In this document: piece after piece, positions 1-8,255 of the stretch
Numbering within the stretch: position 1 is the first letter of the stretch
How the letters are laid out: every line of letters starts with the position of its first letter
Virus record (IMG/VR): IMGVR_UViG_3300013004_000030
Coordinates: 57,834 to 121,833 of that record
Source of the DNA: a virus
Strand: one strand, 5' to 3'
Length of the DNA: 64,000 nt
The notes under the pieces: generated by a model
Seen by the model: only the letters and a program-made list of their open reading frames with translations
What the model was told of the DNA's origin: nothing
The model's database searches: none
Position numbers and translations under genes: made by a program

Positions 1-1472
1 ATAACATCCCACGAAGAAACCAAAGCTCTCCATTCCTCGTATTTGACCCCGGCCGCAGCAAGTTTCTCTCGCAGCATATCTCCAAATATGTGCTCTCTAA
101 CATGGTACGGAGAAACCGGCTGCCCACTTGTCGTAATGGCGGGCAAGTCTGATCCCACTATGGATTCAAAAGCGTCAATGAGCCCTTGTTTCTGATCAAT
201 TATTGCCTGATGCTCCTTGCCCATGTGCATTTTGACAACCTTGCACCTGGTCAGCTCCACCGTGATCTTTCCACCCGCATAGCTGTCCGGACCTACAGCC
301 TTCACCGTTCCTTTGATATGCACTTTGGATCCGACCGGTATGTCTTCGTTGGACGCCTTCCATTTGTAAAGTCTACCATGCTCGTCTTGCATTATGTGCA
401 AGACCGTGAGGCCGTAGTCGTTGCTCCACCTGGGGGTCTTAATCACGGTCAAGACCCCTTCAAATTTATCCTTAGGCTTAAGCGTCACTTCGGGAGCGGA
501 TTCTGCTTCCTTTTCAACCTTCTCTTTTTCTACCTTCTTGTCCATGGCTCTCTGGTAGGCGGCCGGAATGCTGGCGACAAGACCCGCCGTCTTGCTGTCA
601 ACCACGATCCTCTCGGCCGCCGCGCTTATGTTCCACAAGTAGTCGCTCACATCCTCTTGGTTCTTCTGCGACTTCGCCCAGTCCAAAATCTCCCTAGCCT
701 TGTCCTCGTCGTCGGGCTTCTTGACGGCCCGCACCTCGTCCCTCAGCTTTTGATCATCCTTGCTCATTCCAAAGAAAATAGAATCCAGAATATAAGAAGT
801 GGCCGGCTTGCCCAGATCTTCAGACTTGGATCTGGGTACGAATCCAAACTTGCGGATAACAGCCAAGGCCGCCGTCAAGTACGACACTATCTCTATGGTT
901 CTGGATCCCGAACCACCACCGTAGTAATCGCTGTCTTCGTCTCCTAGCGACTGCACGACACTATTCCAGTCGCCGAAGAAGCCTATTTGTTCCGCCGGAT
1001 CTGCGCTGCCCAAAAAGTCCGCAAGGCAATTTCTGCCTATCTGTTTGTATTCGCCTTGCTCGCTCCTCATGACAAATGTGTCGTTTCTGCGTCTGTTCAT
1101 CTTGCAGTGCTCGCAGTTCGGCTCCGCCGTTCTGTACTTCGCGGGAGGGGGACTCATTCCCGGGGCGGTGTTTATTATGTTCCCGCCCTCCGAATGCATT
1201 ATTCTGGCCACAAATGTCCACCCCTTGACCTTAGGGGCTTCCCCATCCACCCTCAGCCTCAAGTATTCTCTGTCCCACTTCCTGCCGTCCTGATTTTTTA
1301 TCTCCTTGGTGAACCTGCCCAATTCTATTAGTTTCACGGGGGGCAAGCCAAGTTTTGCCGCACGCCTATTGACCTTTTCAAGTTGCTTGTTGATGACCGG
1401 CATTCTGTCTTGGGGGACATTATAGACATTCTCCGCTTCCTCCGCTTCCATCCATAATTTAAAACTGATCAT
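1..1472 (-). CDS. Large phage protein with NCEHC zinc-type motif, truncated by window edge
   Basis: The reading frame is open from an ATG at 1472 to base 1, giving at least 490 residues; the C-terminus lies outside the window. The start follows a clear GGAGG ribosome binding site. Around residue 115-150 there is NCEHC-KMNRRRNDTF followed by a GEYKQIGRNCLADFLG stretch, a combination I recognise from hypothetical proteins of many large phages; the cysteines suggest a zinc-binding module. The C-terminal half is lysine/glutamate-rich, then has a beta-rich stretch resembling a small nucleic-acid-binding fold. The function is unknown. The gene is divergent from the plus-strand gene at 1539. Confidence 0.85.
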   Translation of the reverse strand, partial: MISFKLWMEAEEAENVYNVPQDRMPVINKQLEKVNRRAAKLGLPPVKLIELGRFTKEIKNQDGRKWDREYLRLRVDGEAPKVKGWTFVARIMHSEGGNIINTAPGMSPPPAKYRTAEPNCEHCKMNRRRNDTFVMRSEQGEYKQIGRNCLADFLGSADPAEQIGFFGDWNSVVQSLGDEDSDYYGGGSGSRTIEIVSYLTAALAVIRKFGFVPRSKSEDLGKPATSYILDSIFFGMSKDDQKLRDEVRAVKKPDDEDKAREILDWAKSQKNQEDVSDYLWNISAAAERIVVDSKTAGLVASIPAAYQRAMDKKVEKEKVEKEAESAPEVTLKPKDKFEGVLTVIKTPRWSNDYGLTVLHIMQDEHGRLYKWKASNEDIPVGSKVHIKGTVKAVGPDSYAGGKITVELTRCKVVKMHMGKEHQAIIDQKQGLIDAFESIVGSDLPAITTSGQPVSPYHVREHIFGDMLREKLAAAGVKYEEWRALVSSWDV

Positions 1473-1538
1473 CGTAGCCTCCAAAACAAAATGCTCTCCC
1501 ACTAGATATGTAATAGACCGATAAATTAGACTAAATCA

Positions 1539-2411
1539 GTGATAAAAACGCCAAATGATCTAGACAGCATTAACAGCAAGAGCGAATTCCTCGCCTACAA
1601 GGGAACAGGCGAAGAAAATGTGCTTTTCATTGGCTCTTGCCGTCTCAGCCCGATCATGTACTACCTGAGCCTGCTCAGGCCCGATCTCAATATTTTCTGC
1701 ATATATGTTCCATTCTGGAGCACGCAGTGGAACTCCGACCCCCTCTTCCCATTCCCCAAGGAATCCATAAAAAATATACTTCCCAAAACCAAGACAATGG
1801 TTACGGAAAGCGTTAAAAACAATTCAATACTCAACACCTGCAGGGAATGTGATAAAAACTTCTTTGATGAGTTCGGGACTTCCCCGGAGGAAATAAGGCT
1901 TCCTAACTATGTCCTTTTCATGTACCTTCACGATATAATCCGCCTCGAGCTCAAGAAGTTCGACTTCTCCGGTTCGGAAGACGAGATCGGACAAATCAAG
2001 GAGATACACGCCAACTCCAGACTGCGGCTTGAGCGTTCGATTGAAAAGAACGACTTCCAACCCGTAAACGATTTCTTCAACGAAAACTTCCAAAATATCA
2101 AAATGTTCTCTACCATCAACCACCCGACCACGATCATCAGCATGATGACATTCAAAATCATGGCGGAGCGTCTCGGCATATACAAAAGGCTTGTGGATTT
2201 TAATTTCCTAAGGCAGGCATCCACGGAGCACTTTCTTTCCGGAAACTCAACCCCCATCACCAAGTTCGACGCTCAGCACTACGGGTTTAGGTTCAATGCC
2301 ACTATATTTGAGGACGAGGTCGTGAGAAAAGAGAATATGACTTACCGTCCGACAGAAGAAGAAAACTTCATAACGGACGACCAGATAAAGCTTATGATGT
2401 CGTACTGCTAA
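1539..2411 (+). CDS. Hypothetical protein, possible WcbI/SGNH-like
   Basis: This 290-residue protein starts at a GTG. No ATG lies near the N-terminus and no clear ribosome binding site is visible. A GATAAATT box at 1520-1527 resembles a T4-type late promoter. Residues 28-50 (VLFIGSCRLSPIMYYLSLLR) resemble the strand-nucleophile-helix start of WcbI or SGNH-type polysaccharide enzymes, but I see no complete catalytic set. It is followed after 2 bp by a glycosyltransferase-like gene, so a glycan-related role is plausible but unproven. Confidence 0.7.
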   Translation: MIKTPNDLDSINSKSEFLAYKGTGEENVLFIGSCRLSPIMYYLSLLRPDLNIFCIYVPFWSTQWNSDPLFPFPKESIKNILPKTKTMVTESVKNNSILNTCRECDKNFFDEFGTSPEEIRLPNYVLFMYLHDIIRLELKKFDFSGSEDEIGQIKEIHANSRLRLERSIEKNDFQPVNDFFNENFQNIKMFSTINHPTTIISMMTFKIMAERLGIYKRLVDFNFLRQASTEHFLSGNSTPITKFDAQHYGFRFNATIFEDEVVRKENMTYRPTEEENFITDDQIKLMMSYC

Positions 2412-2413
2412 AA

Positions 2414-3034
2414 ATGAATAAATGCTACACCTACTACCAAGAAATAGACGCCATAAACAATTGCCCCAGGAGAAAATCTACCCAGAAAGAACTCCTAGAC
2501 CTGTGCAAGGAGTCCTGGAAGAGGAGCGGCTGGGAACTGATCGTCCTTGATCATTCCGTTGCGGAAAAGCACGAATTCTTTGGCGAGTACAGCCAGATAA
2601 TAAATGAACTGCCCACAGTCAACCCGTCCATGTACGACTACAGTTGCTTCATAAGATGGCTGGCGATGGTCCAAACGGGCGGAGGTTTGATGATAGACTA
2701 CGATGTGATAAACAACGGAGTCTATCATCTAGACCGCGACGAAACACAACTCACCGTCTACCAAGGACATGTTCCATGCGTAGTTTATGGAACCCCTGAA
2801 CAGTACCTCGAGGTTTGCAGAGGCTTTTGCGCCATTAAGGACGAGTTCATCCTACACGACGGCAGGCCTCACACTTCCGACATGATAATGCTCGAAAGCG
2901 GCAAGATTAAATTCAAGAAACTGCGGACGGTCGTCGACTATCCCAACAATGGGGGCATCGTGCATTGCAGCCAAGCCCACTGCCAAAAGAACGGCAAAAC
3001 CAAACTAGAGGCCATGAAGGAGTTGCTGGCCTAG
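2414..3034 (+). CDS. Glycosyltransferase-like protein with DXD-type motif
   Basis: This 206-residue protein carries RWLAMVQTGGGLMIDYDVI at about residues 78-96. A helix, GG and DYD arrangement like this is typical of GT32-like (DXD sugar-binding) glycosyltransferases. It would transfer a nucleotide-activated sugar to an unknown acceptor in the cytoplasm. It begins 2 bp after the preceding gene and is probably co-transcribed with it. Its TAG stop shares the palindrome CTAG with the stop of the convergent gene ending at 3031. It is shorter than most GT32 enzymes, so it may be a minimal domain. Confidence 0.75.
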   Translation: MNKCYTYYQEIDAINNCPRRKSTQKELLDLCKESWKRSGWELIVLDHSVAEKHEFFGEYSQIINELPTVNPSMYDYSCFIRWLAMVQTGGGLMIDYDVINNGVYHLDRDETQLTVYQGHVPCVVYGTPEQYLEVCRGFCAIKDEFILHDGRPHTSDMIMLESGKIKFKKLRTVVDYPNNGGIVHCSQAHCQKNGKTKLEAMKELLA

Positions 3035-4428
3035 CCCTTCTTGTGAAGCACCGCGTAGTTGTAGATAGATCTTATTTCGCCCTCGTCCAGAGAACTGTCT
3101 TCCAAGGTGCTGAAATTAAAAATGTGCTTGTTGACTACGATGTTTCTGTTGATGAAGTTCCAGATCATCTTATCTGCGGAGTGGTCTAGGCCAAAATCCA
3201 CCATTAACTTCATGCCGAAATCATAGGCCAGATGCGGCATCGTCCTCACATGCTCTTTCAAAAAGCCATCGAAACACCTCATTAGAGCCTGGAAGTTGGA
3301 GTCTCCAGTTGCGTAAAGTGCGACCCCGTTGAGGTGGTTGAAGTTTGCGGTGTTGGCCTTTGTGTATACAACCCCGTCGTAAGTAGAGCCAGACACGAGA
3401 AATCCGTTTGAATCCCTCGTGTAACGGCGAAGAGACCCAAGCCAGCCCTTTCCAAAATGGCAGTCGGTCTCGACCAGCAAGGAGGTGTTGTACCTCCTCA
3501 AAAATTCCATAGACCTTAAGAACATTATGTTAGGTCCGGCCTTGAGCCCGTAGTCCGGAACGGAATTCCTCTGCAAGAACTCATCCTCCAAGCCGGGTCT
3601 AACATAAATGTCCTGCTCGGCCGTCAAGTTCAACGAGATCACAACGACGCTCTTGAACAAATTCTTCAACGCCCCCACATCAGGCTTGAAATTGTCATTG
3701 TTCACGACTATCACGAAGTCGATGTCCCTCGCCGACTCCTTGTTCGTGCTTGCTAGAATTCTGCCCGCGAAGGTTTCGTAGCCGTCCTTCTCGCTCGAAG
3801 TCATGTTCAAACAGACACACTCCAGCCTGTTCTGCCTGATCTCCTTTTTAATCTCCGGACATACCGAGTTAACGATCTTTTTCAAATTGTCGTTGACCTC
3901 CATGCTGAGTATCTTTTCGGGAGGCAAGTTCTCTTTTGACCCGAAGAACCAGTCCGAACCATGCAGCAAGTAGTGGTGATATGCCCTTTGTCTGTCGGAT
4001 ATGTTGTTCTCCCTAGCCCAAGGAGTGTTGTAGTACCTTTCTAGCAAGTTCGGGTTGCTGTCCAGATACAGCACATGATCAAAGTCGTCCTCGGGATCCA
4101 ACAACCATGCCAACTTGTGAATCAAGTTCTTCTTGAACTCATCGGGATTAACCCCTATTGGCCCTTTGTGGTTGTACATCTTGAATCTTTTGGACTGGAT
4201 GAAGCCCAAGTTCGTGTCGTTCAAGACCACGAATACCGTCGTGTTGGCGCCATTCAGTATCCTTTCAGCCAAGTTCCCGTCAAAATCCTTGTCCAAGCAG
4301 TCGTAAACCACCACCTTTTTTTCTCCCCCCGTGAGCTCGTCGCCGAATTCGGGGGAAAGACGGCTGTACGAAAAGTATTCCGCGACAGTGGCCTCCAAAA
4401 CATAACTTGGTTCAAGCAGATAGATCAT
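3031..4428 (-). CDS. Large glycosyltransferase-like protein
   Basis: This 465-residue protein has no signal peptide. The C-terminal half contains LVETDCHFGKGWLGSL and later HLNGVALYATGD, which look like the DXD-like metal site and acceptor region of a GT-A fold. The N-terminal half has a nucleotide-binding-like beginning and a VLYLDSNPNL stretch. With the neighbouring glycosyltransferase and rmlA it forms a glycan-modification island. The stop overlaps the convergent neighbour by 4 bp. No strong ribosome binding site precedes the ATG. Confidence 0.65.
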   Translation of the reverse strand: MIYLLEPSYVLEATVAEYFSYSRLSPEFGDELTGGEKKVVVYDCLDKDFDGNLAERILNGANTTVFVVLNDTNLGFIQSKRFKMYNHKGPIGVNPDEFKKNLIHKLAWLLDPEDDFDHVLYLDSNPNLLERYYNTPWARENNISDRQRAYHHYLLHGSDWFFGSKENLPPEKILSMEVNDNLKKIVNSVCPEIKKEIRQNRLECVCLNMTSSEKDGYETFAGRILASTNKESARDIDFVIVVNNDNFKPDVGALKNLFKSVVVISLNLTAEQDIYVRPGLEDEFLQRNSVPDYGLKAGPNIMFLRSMEFLRRYNTSLLVETDCHFGKGWLGSLRRYTRDSNGFLVSGSTYDGVVYTKANTANFNHLNGVALYATGDSNFQALMRCFDGFLKEHVRTMPHLAYDFGMKLMVDFGLDHSADKMIWNFINRNIVVNKHIFNFSTLEDSSLDEGEIRSIYNYAVLHKKG

Positions 4429-4507
4429 TCTTCAGTAATATAGGTCGCAATCATCCATAATCTTCCCCAAAACCCCTAGATAAAACCAAAACAACCAAGG
4501 TGGAAAA

Positions 4508-4795
4508 ATGAAGAACCTTTATGCCATATTGCTGTTAGTGTCTCTCGTGTGCAACGCATACTTGCTTTCAAGGGACGCAGAGCCTAGGCCGACAAGAGCA
4601 CACCGTGTAATAGTAAAAGAACACAAGGAAGGAGGGGGTGACATTAGGAAGACGGCCGTTTCCGAGGACACGACCATGTTCGTAGTGGACTTCATATCCA
4701 GAATCAACGAATGCGACACCTTTCTATGGGATGTCACGGAAAACAAGAGGGAGATAAGGTACACCATTTGGTTCGCCAAGGAAGAAAACCAATAG
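4508..4795 (+). CDS. Small membrane-anchored protein
   Basis: This 95-residue protein has a hydrophobic N-terminus (about residues 4-20, [18 protein letters not shown]) that should act as a signal anchor, followed by a charged domain predicted to be outside or in the periplasm. AAGGTGG precedes the ATG. A GATAAAAC box at 4479-4486 is a possible late-type promoter. No family is recognised. Confidence 0.75.
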   Translation: MKNLYAILLLVSLVCNAYLLSRDAEPRPTRAHRVIVKEHKEGGGDIRKTAVSEDTTMFVVDFISRINECDTFLWDVTENKREIRYTIWFAKEENQ

Positions 4796-4802
4796 GAGCA
4801 AC

Positions 4803-4850
4803 ATGCCGGCCAAGTCAAAATCACAACAAAGGCTCTTCGGTGCATCGTAA
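4803..4850 (+). pseudogene. Remnant of DUF3008-type phage gene
   Basis: A strong AGGAG precedes an ATG encoding [15 protein letters not shown] and a stop. [13 protein letters not shown] is the characteristic beginning of a small protein (DUF3008 type, about 60-70 residues) found in many phages. Here the similarity stops at residue 13, exactly where the GC-rich rmlA begins, so the gene seems to have been truncated by insertion of rmlA. Confidence 0.6.
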
Positions 4851-5721
4851 AGGTATCGTCCTGGCCGGAGGTTCCGGTACCCGGCTCCATCCCGTGACCC
4901 TCGGCGTCTCCAAGCAGATGCTGCCGGTCTACGACAAGCCGATGGTCTACTATCCGTTGAGCGCCCTAATGCTCGCTGGCATCCGCGACGTGCTCGTCAT
5001 CTCGACGCCCCAAGATACGCCGCGATTCCGCGACTTGCTCGGCGACGGTTCGGGCTGGGGCATGCGGATTGACTACGCCGTGCAGCCGCGGCCGGAGGGG
5101 CTCGCACAAGCGTTCGTCGTCGGCGCCGATTTCGTCCGCGGATGCCCTTCGGCACTTGTTCTAGGCGACAACATCTTCTATGGAAACGGCCTTGCCCAGC
5201 GGCTACGGTCGGCCGCCAAGCATCCGGCCGGAGCCACAGTTTTTGCCTATCCCGTGTCCGATCCGCAGCGGTACGGCGTCGTGGAGTTCGACGCTTCCGG
5301 CCGTGCCAAGTCGCTGGAGGAGAAGCCTCGACGGCCGCGAAGCCGCTATGCGGTGACGGGCCTCTACTTTTACGACGAGCAGGTGGTCGACATCGCCGCC
5401 GGCATCCGCCCCTCGGCCCGCGGCGAACTCGAGATCACCGATATCAACCGGGCCTATCTCGAGCGGGGCGGCCTGCGGGTGGAGATCCTCGGCCGCGGCG
5501 ACGCTTGGCTCGACACCGGCACCCACGACAGCCTGCTCGAGGCCGGGCAGTTCATCCAGTCTCTCGAGAAGCGGCAGGGCCTGAAGATCTGCTGCCCCGA
5601 GGAGATCGCCTGGCGCAACGGCTGGATCGAAGACAGGCAACTCGAGGCCCTGGCGACGGCGCTTGACAATAGCGGCTACGGCAAGTATCTCCTCGGCATC
5701 ATGAAGGAGAGCGTCTACTGA
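4840..5721 (+). CDS. rmlA: Glucose-1-phosphate thymidylyltransferase
   Basis: The enzyme makes dTDP-glucose from dTTP and glucose-1-phosphate, the first step of dTDP-rhamnose synthesis. The 293-residue protein starting at GTG 4840 has the signature [16 protein letters not shown], then [49 protein letters not shown], and [20 protein letters not shown], all in the normal RmlA order and at full length. AAAGG lies 7 bases before the GTG. The base composition is far more GC-rich than both neighbours, and the start sits on the broken DUF3008 gene, indicating horizontal capture. The stop TGA overlaps an ATG (TGATG), as if the next operon gene had been cut off. Confidence 0.93.
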   Translation: MHRKGIVLAGGSGTRLHPVTLGVSKQMLPVYDKPMVYYPLSALMLAGIRDVLVISTPQDTPRFRDLLGDGSGWGMRIDYAVQPRPEGLAQAFVVGADFVRGCPSALVLGDNIFYGNGLAQRLRSAAKHPAGATVFAYPVSDPQRYGVVEFDASGRAKSLEEKPRRPRSRYAVTGLYFYDEQVVDIAAGIRPSARGELEITDINRAYLERGGLRVEILGRGDAWLDTGTHDSLLEAGQFIQSLEKRQGLKICCPEEIAWRNGWIEDRQLEALATALDNSGYGKYLLGIMKESVY

Positions 5722-5733
5722 TGGCCCCTTGAA

Positions 5734-6039
5734 TCATTCCTTTTCCTTCCAAGAAATGGGCTTGGAGTCCTTCTTTCTCCTCTTGCCCACGCTGTTGCAT
5801 GCCGAAAGTGTCGGCCGGCACGCGGGATACTTCCTGTCCGTGCCCCGGCCTGCCTTCTCCCGGCCGCATGGAACTATCTTGCCCTTCCTGCTCGCCTTGC
5901 AGTCCACCCATCCCTTGCCGTTGTTCCTGTCGAACCAGCCTCTAAGACCACGCTCCTTTTCTAAATCAAACGTTCCCTCGTTCAACCAATCCTTGAAACT
6001 CGAACCGGGCATAGGATTTTTTAAATCTGCGTTCTTCAT
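5734..6039 (-). CDS. Conserved small phage protein (DUF5872-like)
   Basis: This 101-residue protein carries GLRGWFDRNNGKGWVDC, PCGRE, KYPACRPT and KPISWK, a cysteine- and lysine-rich pattern I recognise from a small conserved protein of large phages. The ATG at 6039 starts two bases after the stop of the upstream gene, so the two are translationally coupled. A longer in-frame ORF runs upstream but would overlap the conserved neighbour in another frame. Function unknown. Confidence 0.8.
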   Translation of the reverse strand: MKNADLKNPMPGSSFKDWLNEGTFDLEKERGLRGWFDRNNGKGWVDCKASRKGKIVPCGREKAGRGTDRKYPACRPTLSACNSVGKRRKKDSKPISWKEKE

Positions 6040-6041
6040 GT

Positions 6042-6206
6042 TCACTTCTTTTTCGACTTGTTTCCCCAATTTTTCGCTCCGACCTTGCGGCACCTGACCA
6101 ACGCCCCGGAGGCGTAGGCCGACGGCCATTTCTGGTACCTTCTCTTCACCTTGTGATAGCAAGCATCCCGCGATTCCCTTAATTCCACCCACTCCGAAAA
6201 TCTCAT
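6042..6206 (-). CDS. Conserved small phage protein (WPSAYASGALVRCRKVGAKNWGN type)
   Basis: This 54-residue reading frame encodes a cysteine- and lysine-rich protein whose core, KWPSAYASGALVRCRKVGA, is highly conserved among large phages. It probably forms a two-gene unit with the downstream gene, which starts immediately after the TGA. No function is established that I know of. Confidence 0.82.
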   Translation of the reverse strand: MRFSEWVELRESRDACYHKVKRRYQKWPSAYASGALVRCRKVGAKNWGNKSKKK

Positions 6207-6247
6207 GCACTATCTATGGACCCGCCGAGCAAAATCCCCGCCGCCGG

Positions 6248-6304
6248 CCCGCGCAAAAACTACTTGGCGTGCCCGCCGTACGCGGCCGCCACTTTTATTC
6301 CATA
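6248..6304. repeat. 57-bp direct repeat, copy 1
   Basis: A perfect 57-bp match to 6985-7041. It begins CCCGCGCAAAAACTAC and ends CACTTTTATTCCATA. It lies about 37 bp upstream of the putative nuclease gene; copy 2 lies about 40 bp upstream of the methyltransferase gene. Confidence 0.9.
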
Positions 6305-6340
6305 TTGACCAGATGCAACCATGCGTGTTAAAAGAAAAGC

Positions 6341-6946
6341 ATGGAAGACAAATGCCTGTCGATGCGCATGGACCACAGGTCCGAAGAGGACTTCAAAGAG
6401 GACGTGTCCCAGTTCACCGAGAAGGAATTCTATTGGGGAATGTCGCTCAGGATCCACCTCATAGAAAACGGGCTAGACTGCAGGATAGAGGAGCACGGGG
6501 TCGACAACACCGGCAAACTCATACGCGGAAGGCTCCCGAACGCAAACGCCGACAAGATGTTCCACTTCACGAGCGGCAAGCCCCCCGTCAAGGTGGAGGT
6601 CAAGACCATACCCGAATGGTGCACCCAGTGCTTCACCTTCAAGACATGCGCCCTCAAGGGATGCTATGCCCAACGCGCCTACATCCTCGTTCCTAGGAGC
6701 GGCGTCCACTACATCCTCGGAAGAACGGCCTTCAGACACCTCATCGAAAATCTCCCGGTCAGGACGGACATCAAGACGTTCGGCTACAAGCCGTGCGTCA
6801 GGGCCAGCTCCGAGATGATAGAGGAAATGGTCGGCGAAGGAATGATAAAGAAACAGAGATGGTCGCCCGCCGCATCCAAGTACATTAAAAAAATGGGCGA
6901 AATACTCTTCGCGGAAAGGAAGACCGGACAGAAGACAAGGGCGTAG
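6341..6946 (+). CDS. Putative PD-(D/E)XK-type nuclease
   Basis: This 201-residue protein has an N-terminal helix (about residues 28-45), then NADKMF, and VKVEVKT about 15 residues later. The D...EVK arrangement after a helix is what a PD-(D/E)XK nuclease core looks like. A cysteine-rich stretch (CTQCFTFKTCALKGC) follows and may bind zinc. The next gene is a C5 cytosine methyltransferase with an identical upstream repeat, so the two could be a restriction-modification pair. The nuclease call is inference from spacing and motif only; no family was recognised. The start ATG has no strong ribosome binding site (AAAAGAAAAGC). Confidence 0.55.
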   Translation: MEDKCLSMRMDHRSEEDFKEDVSQFTEKEFYWGMSLRIHLIENGLDCRIEEHGVDNTGKLIRGRLPNANADKMFHFTSGKPPVKVEVKTIPEWCTQCFTFKTCALKGCYAQRAYILVPRSGVHYILGRTAFRHLIENLPVRTDIKTFGYKPCVRASSEMIEEMVGEGMIKKQRWSPAASKYIKKMGEILFAERKTGQKTRA

Positions 6947-6984
6947 AAAGGACCCATGAGACCCAGATCAAGCAATGCCGCCGC

Positions 6985-7041
6985 CCCGCGCAAAAACTAC
7001 TTGGCGTGCCCGCCGTACGCGGCCGCCACTTTTATTCCATA
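6985..7041. repeat. 57-bp direct repeat, copy 2
   Basis: Identical over 57 bp to 6248-6304. Copy 2 is followed by a short ATATTCCAT duplication, so that the TTCCATATTGACC following copy 1 is kept. The repeat could carry the promoter of both flanking genes or mark a duplication or recombination site. Confidence 0.9.
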
Positions 7042-7079
7042 ATATTCCATATTGACCGGACGGCGGCATTTTAATTAAA

Positions 7080-8069
7080 ATGCCTCCCATGCACAAATTC
7101 ATAGAGGTTTGCGCGGGGTGCGGAGGCCTCAGCAAGGGATTCATGGACGCGGGACTCGAGCCGATACTCATAAACGAGATCGACAAGGCGGCCATAGCAA
7201 CCCTCATGGAAAACCACCCCTCCATAAAGAAAAATATAAACCACGGGAGCATGACCGACCTGAAACTAGACGGACTCAGGCCCGACGTGCTCATGGGAGG
7301 GGTGCCGTGCCAGGCCTTCAGCCAGGCAGGCGAGAGGAGAGGACTCGAAGACCCGAGGGGCAGACTCATCGTCGAATTCAACAGGCTCGTCCTCGAGGCC
7401 GAGCCCAAGATATTCATCCTCGAGAACGTCAAAGGCCTAGCCACACACGACAAGGGAAAGACGCTCGCCTCGCTCGCCGAAATGTTCGAAAACGGCGGCA
7501 TGTACACCGTCCACCACAAGATCCTCAACGCGGCCGACTACGAGGTCCCGCAGAAGAGGGAACGGATCATAATAGTGGGCTTGAGGAGCGACCTCGGAAA
7601 GGACTTCGACTTCCCGGAGCCAATAAAGAAAAGAAAAACCCTCAGGGACGCGCTCAAGGACGTGCCCGATAGCGAGGGAATAAAGTACTCCGAGGAAAAG
7701 AGGAAGGTCATGGAACTCGTCCCGGAAGGGGGATGTTGGGTCGACCTCCCGGAGGAAATAAAGAAAAAATACATGGGCAACGCCATCAGGTCGGGAGGGG
7801 GAATGAGGGGATTCGCGCGAAGGCTCAGGATGGACGACCAGTCCCTCACACTGCTCACGTCGCCCTCGCAGAAGCAGACCGACAGGTGCCACCCCACAGA
7901 AACAAGGCCGCTCACCGTAAGGGAGTACGCGAGGATTCAAACCTTCCCGGACGACTACAGGTTCCAAGGAACCATCATGCAGAAGTACAGGCAGATAGGC
8001 AACGCCGTTCCACCAAGGCTCGCATACCACATAGCCAAGAGCATCATTAAAAAACTAAACGCAAACTAG
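7080..8069 (+). CDS. DNA (cytosine-5-)-methyltransferase
   Basis: It methylates cytosine at C5 in a specific DNA site using S-adenosylmethionine. The 329-residue protein has the C5-methyltransferase motifs in order: motif I FIEVCAGCGGLSKGF, motif IV GGVPCQAFSQAG with the catalytic Cys of PCQ, motif VI ENVKGL, motif VIII QKRERIIIVG, and motifs IX-X ending GNAVPPRLAYHIAKSI. The length is normal for a monospecific enzyme with a short target recognition region (about 190-265). It could protect phage DNA from host restriction or pair with the upstream nuclease candidate. ATG 7080 and ATG 7089 are both possible starts. Confidence 0.93.
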   Translation: MPPMHKFIEVCAGCGGLSKGFMDAGLEPILINEIDKAAIATLMENHPSIKKNINHGSMTDLKLDGLRPDVLMGGVPCQAFSQAGERRGLEDPRGRLIVEFNRLVLEAEPKIFILENVKGLATHDKGKTLASLAEMFENGGMYTVHHKILNAADYEVPQKRERIIIVGLRSDLGKDFDFPEPIKKRKTLRDALKDVPDSEGIKYSEEKRKVMELVPEGGCWVDLPEEIKKKYMGNAIRSGGGMRGFARRLRMDDQSLTLLTSPSQKQTDRCHPTETRPLTVREYARIQTFPDDYRFQGTIMQKYRQIGNAVPPRLAYHIAKSIIKKLNAN

Positions 8070-8094
8070 ATCGAACCAACAACGGAGAACAACC

Positions 8095-8157
8095 ATGAAC
8101 GAACCAACATTCAAGAGAAACGCCAAGTTTGGGGAATACCGGCGGACCCGCAAATAA
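8095..8157 (+). CDS. 20-residue candidate micropeptide
   Basis: An ATG preceded by GGAG (spacing 7) opens a 20-codon frame rich in Arg and Lys, lying between the methyltransferase gene and a strong terminator. Its position and ribosome binding site suggest translation, but so short a frame could arise by chance. Confidence 0.35.
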   Translation: MNEPTFKRNAKFGEYRRTRK

Positions 8158-8183
8158 GGGACGCGCACAAAAAGACTGCGGCA

Positions 8184-8214
8184 AAGGCGTGGCCCCGGGG
8201 TCGCGCCTTTTTTT
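8184..8214 (+). terminator. Rho-independent terminator
   Basis: A GC-rich stem AAGGCGTGGCCCC / GGGGTCGCGCCTT is followed by seven T residues. It would end the methyltransferase transcript. Confidence 0.85.
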
Positions 8215-8255
8215 ATTCCATGCCGAAAATATTCTTGGGAAAAATATATAACACC

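Noticed and set aside
186-947. 253-residue plus-strand ORF at the left end
   Set aside because: It is the shadow of the minus-strand gene 1-1472, whose protein has conserved cysteine and GRNCL motifs and a good ribosome binding site.
4395-4445. phiKZ-type early promoter TATATTAC upstream of 4428
   Set aside because: A single short match with no supporting copies elsewhere in the window.
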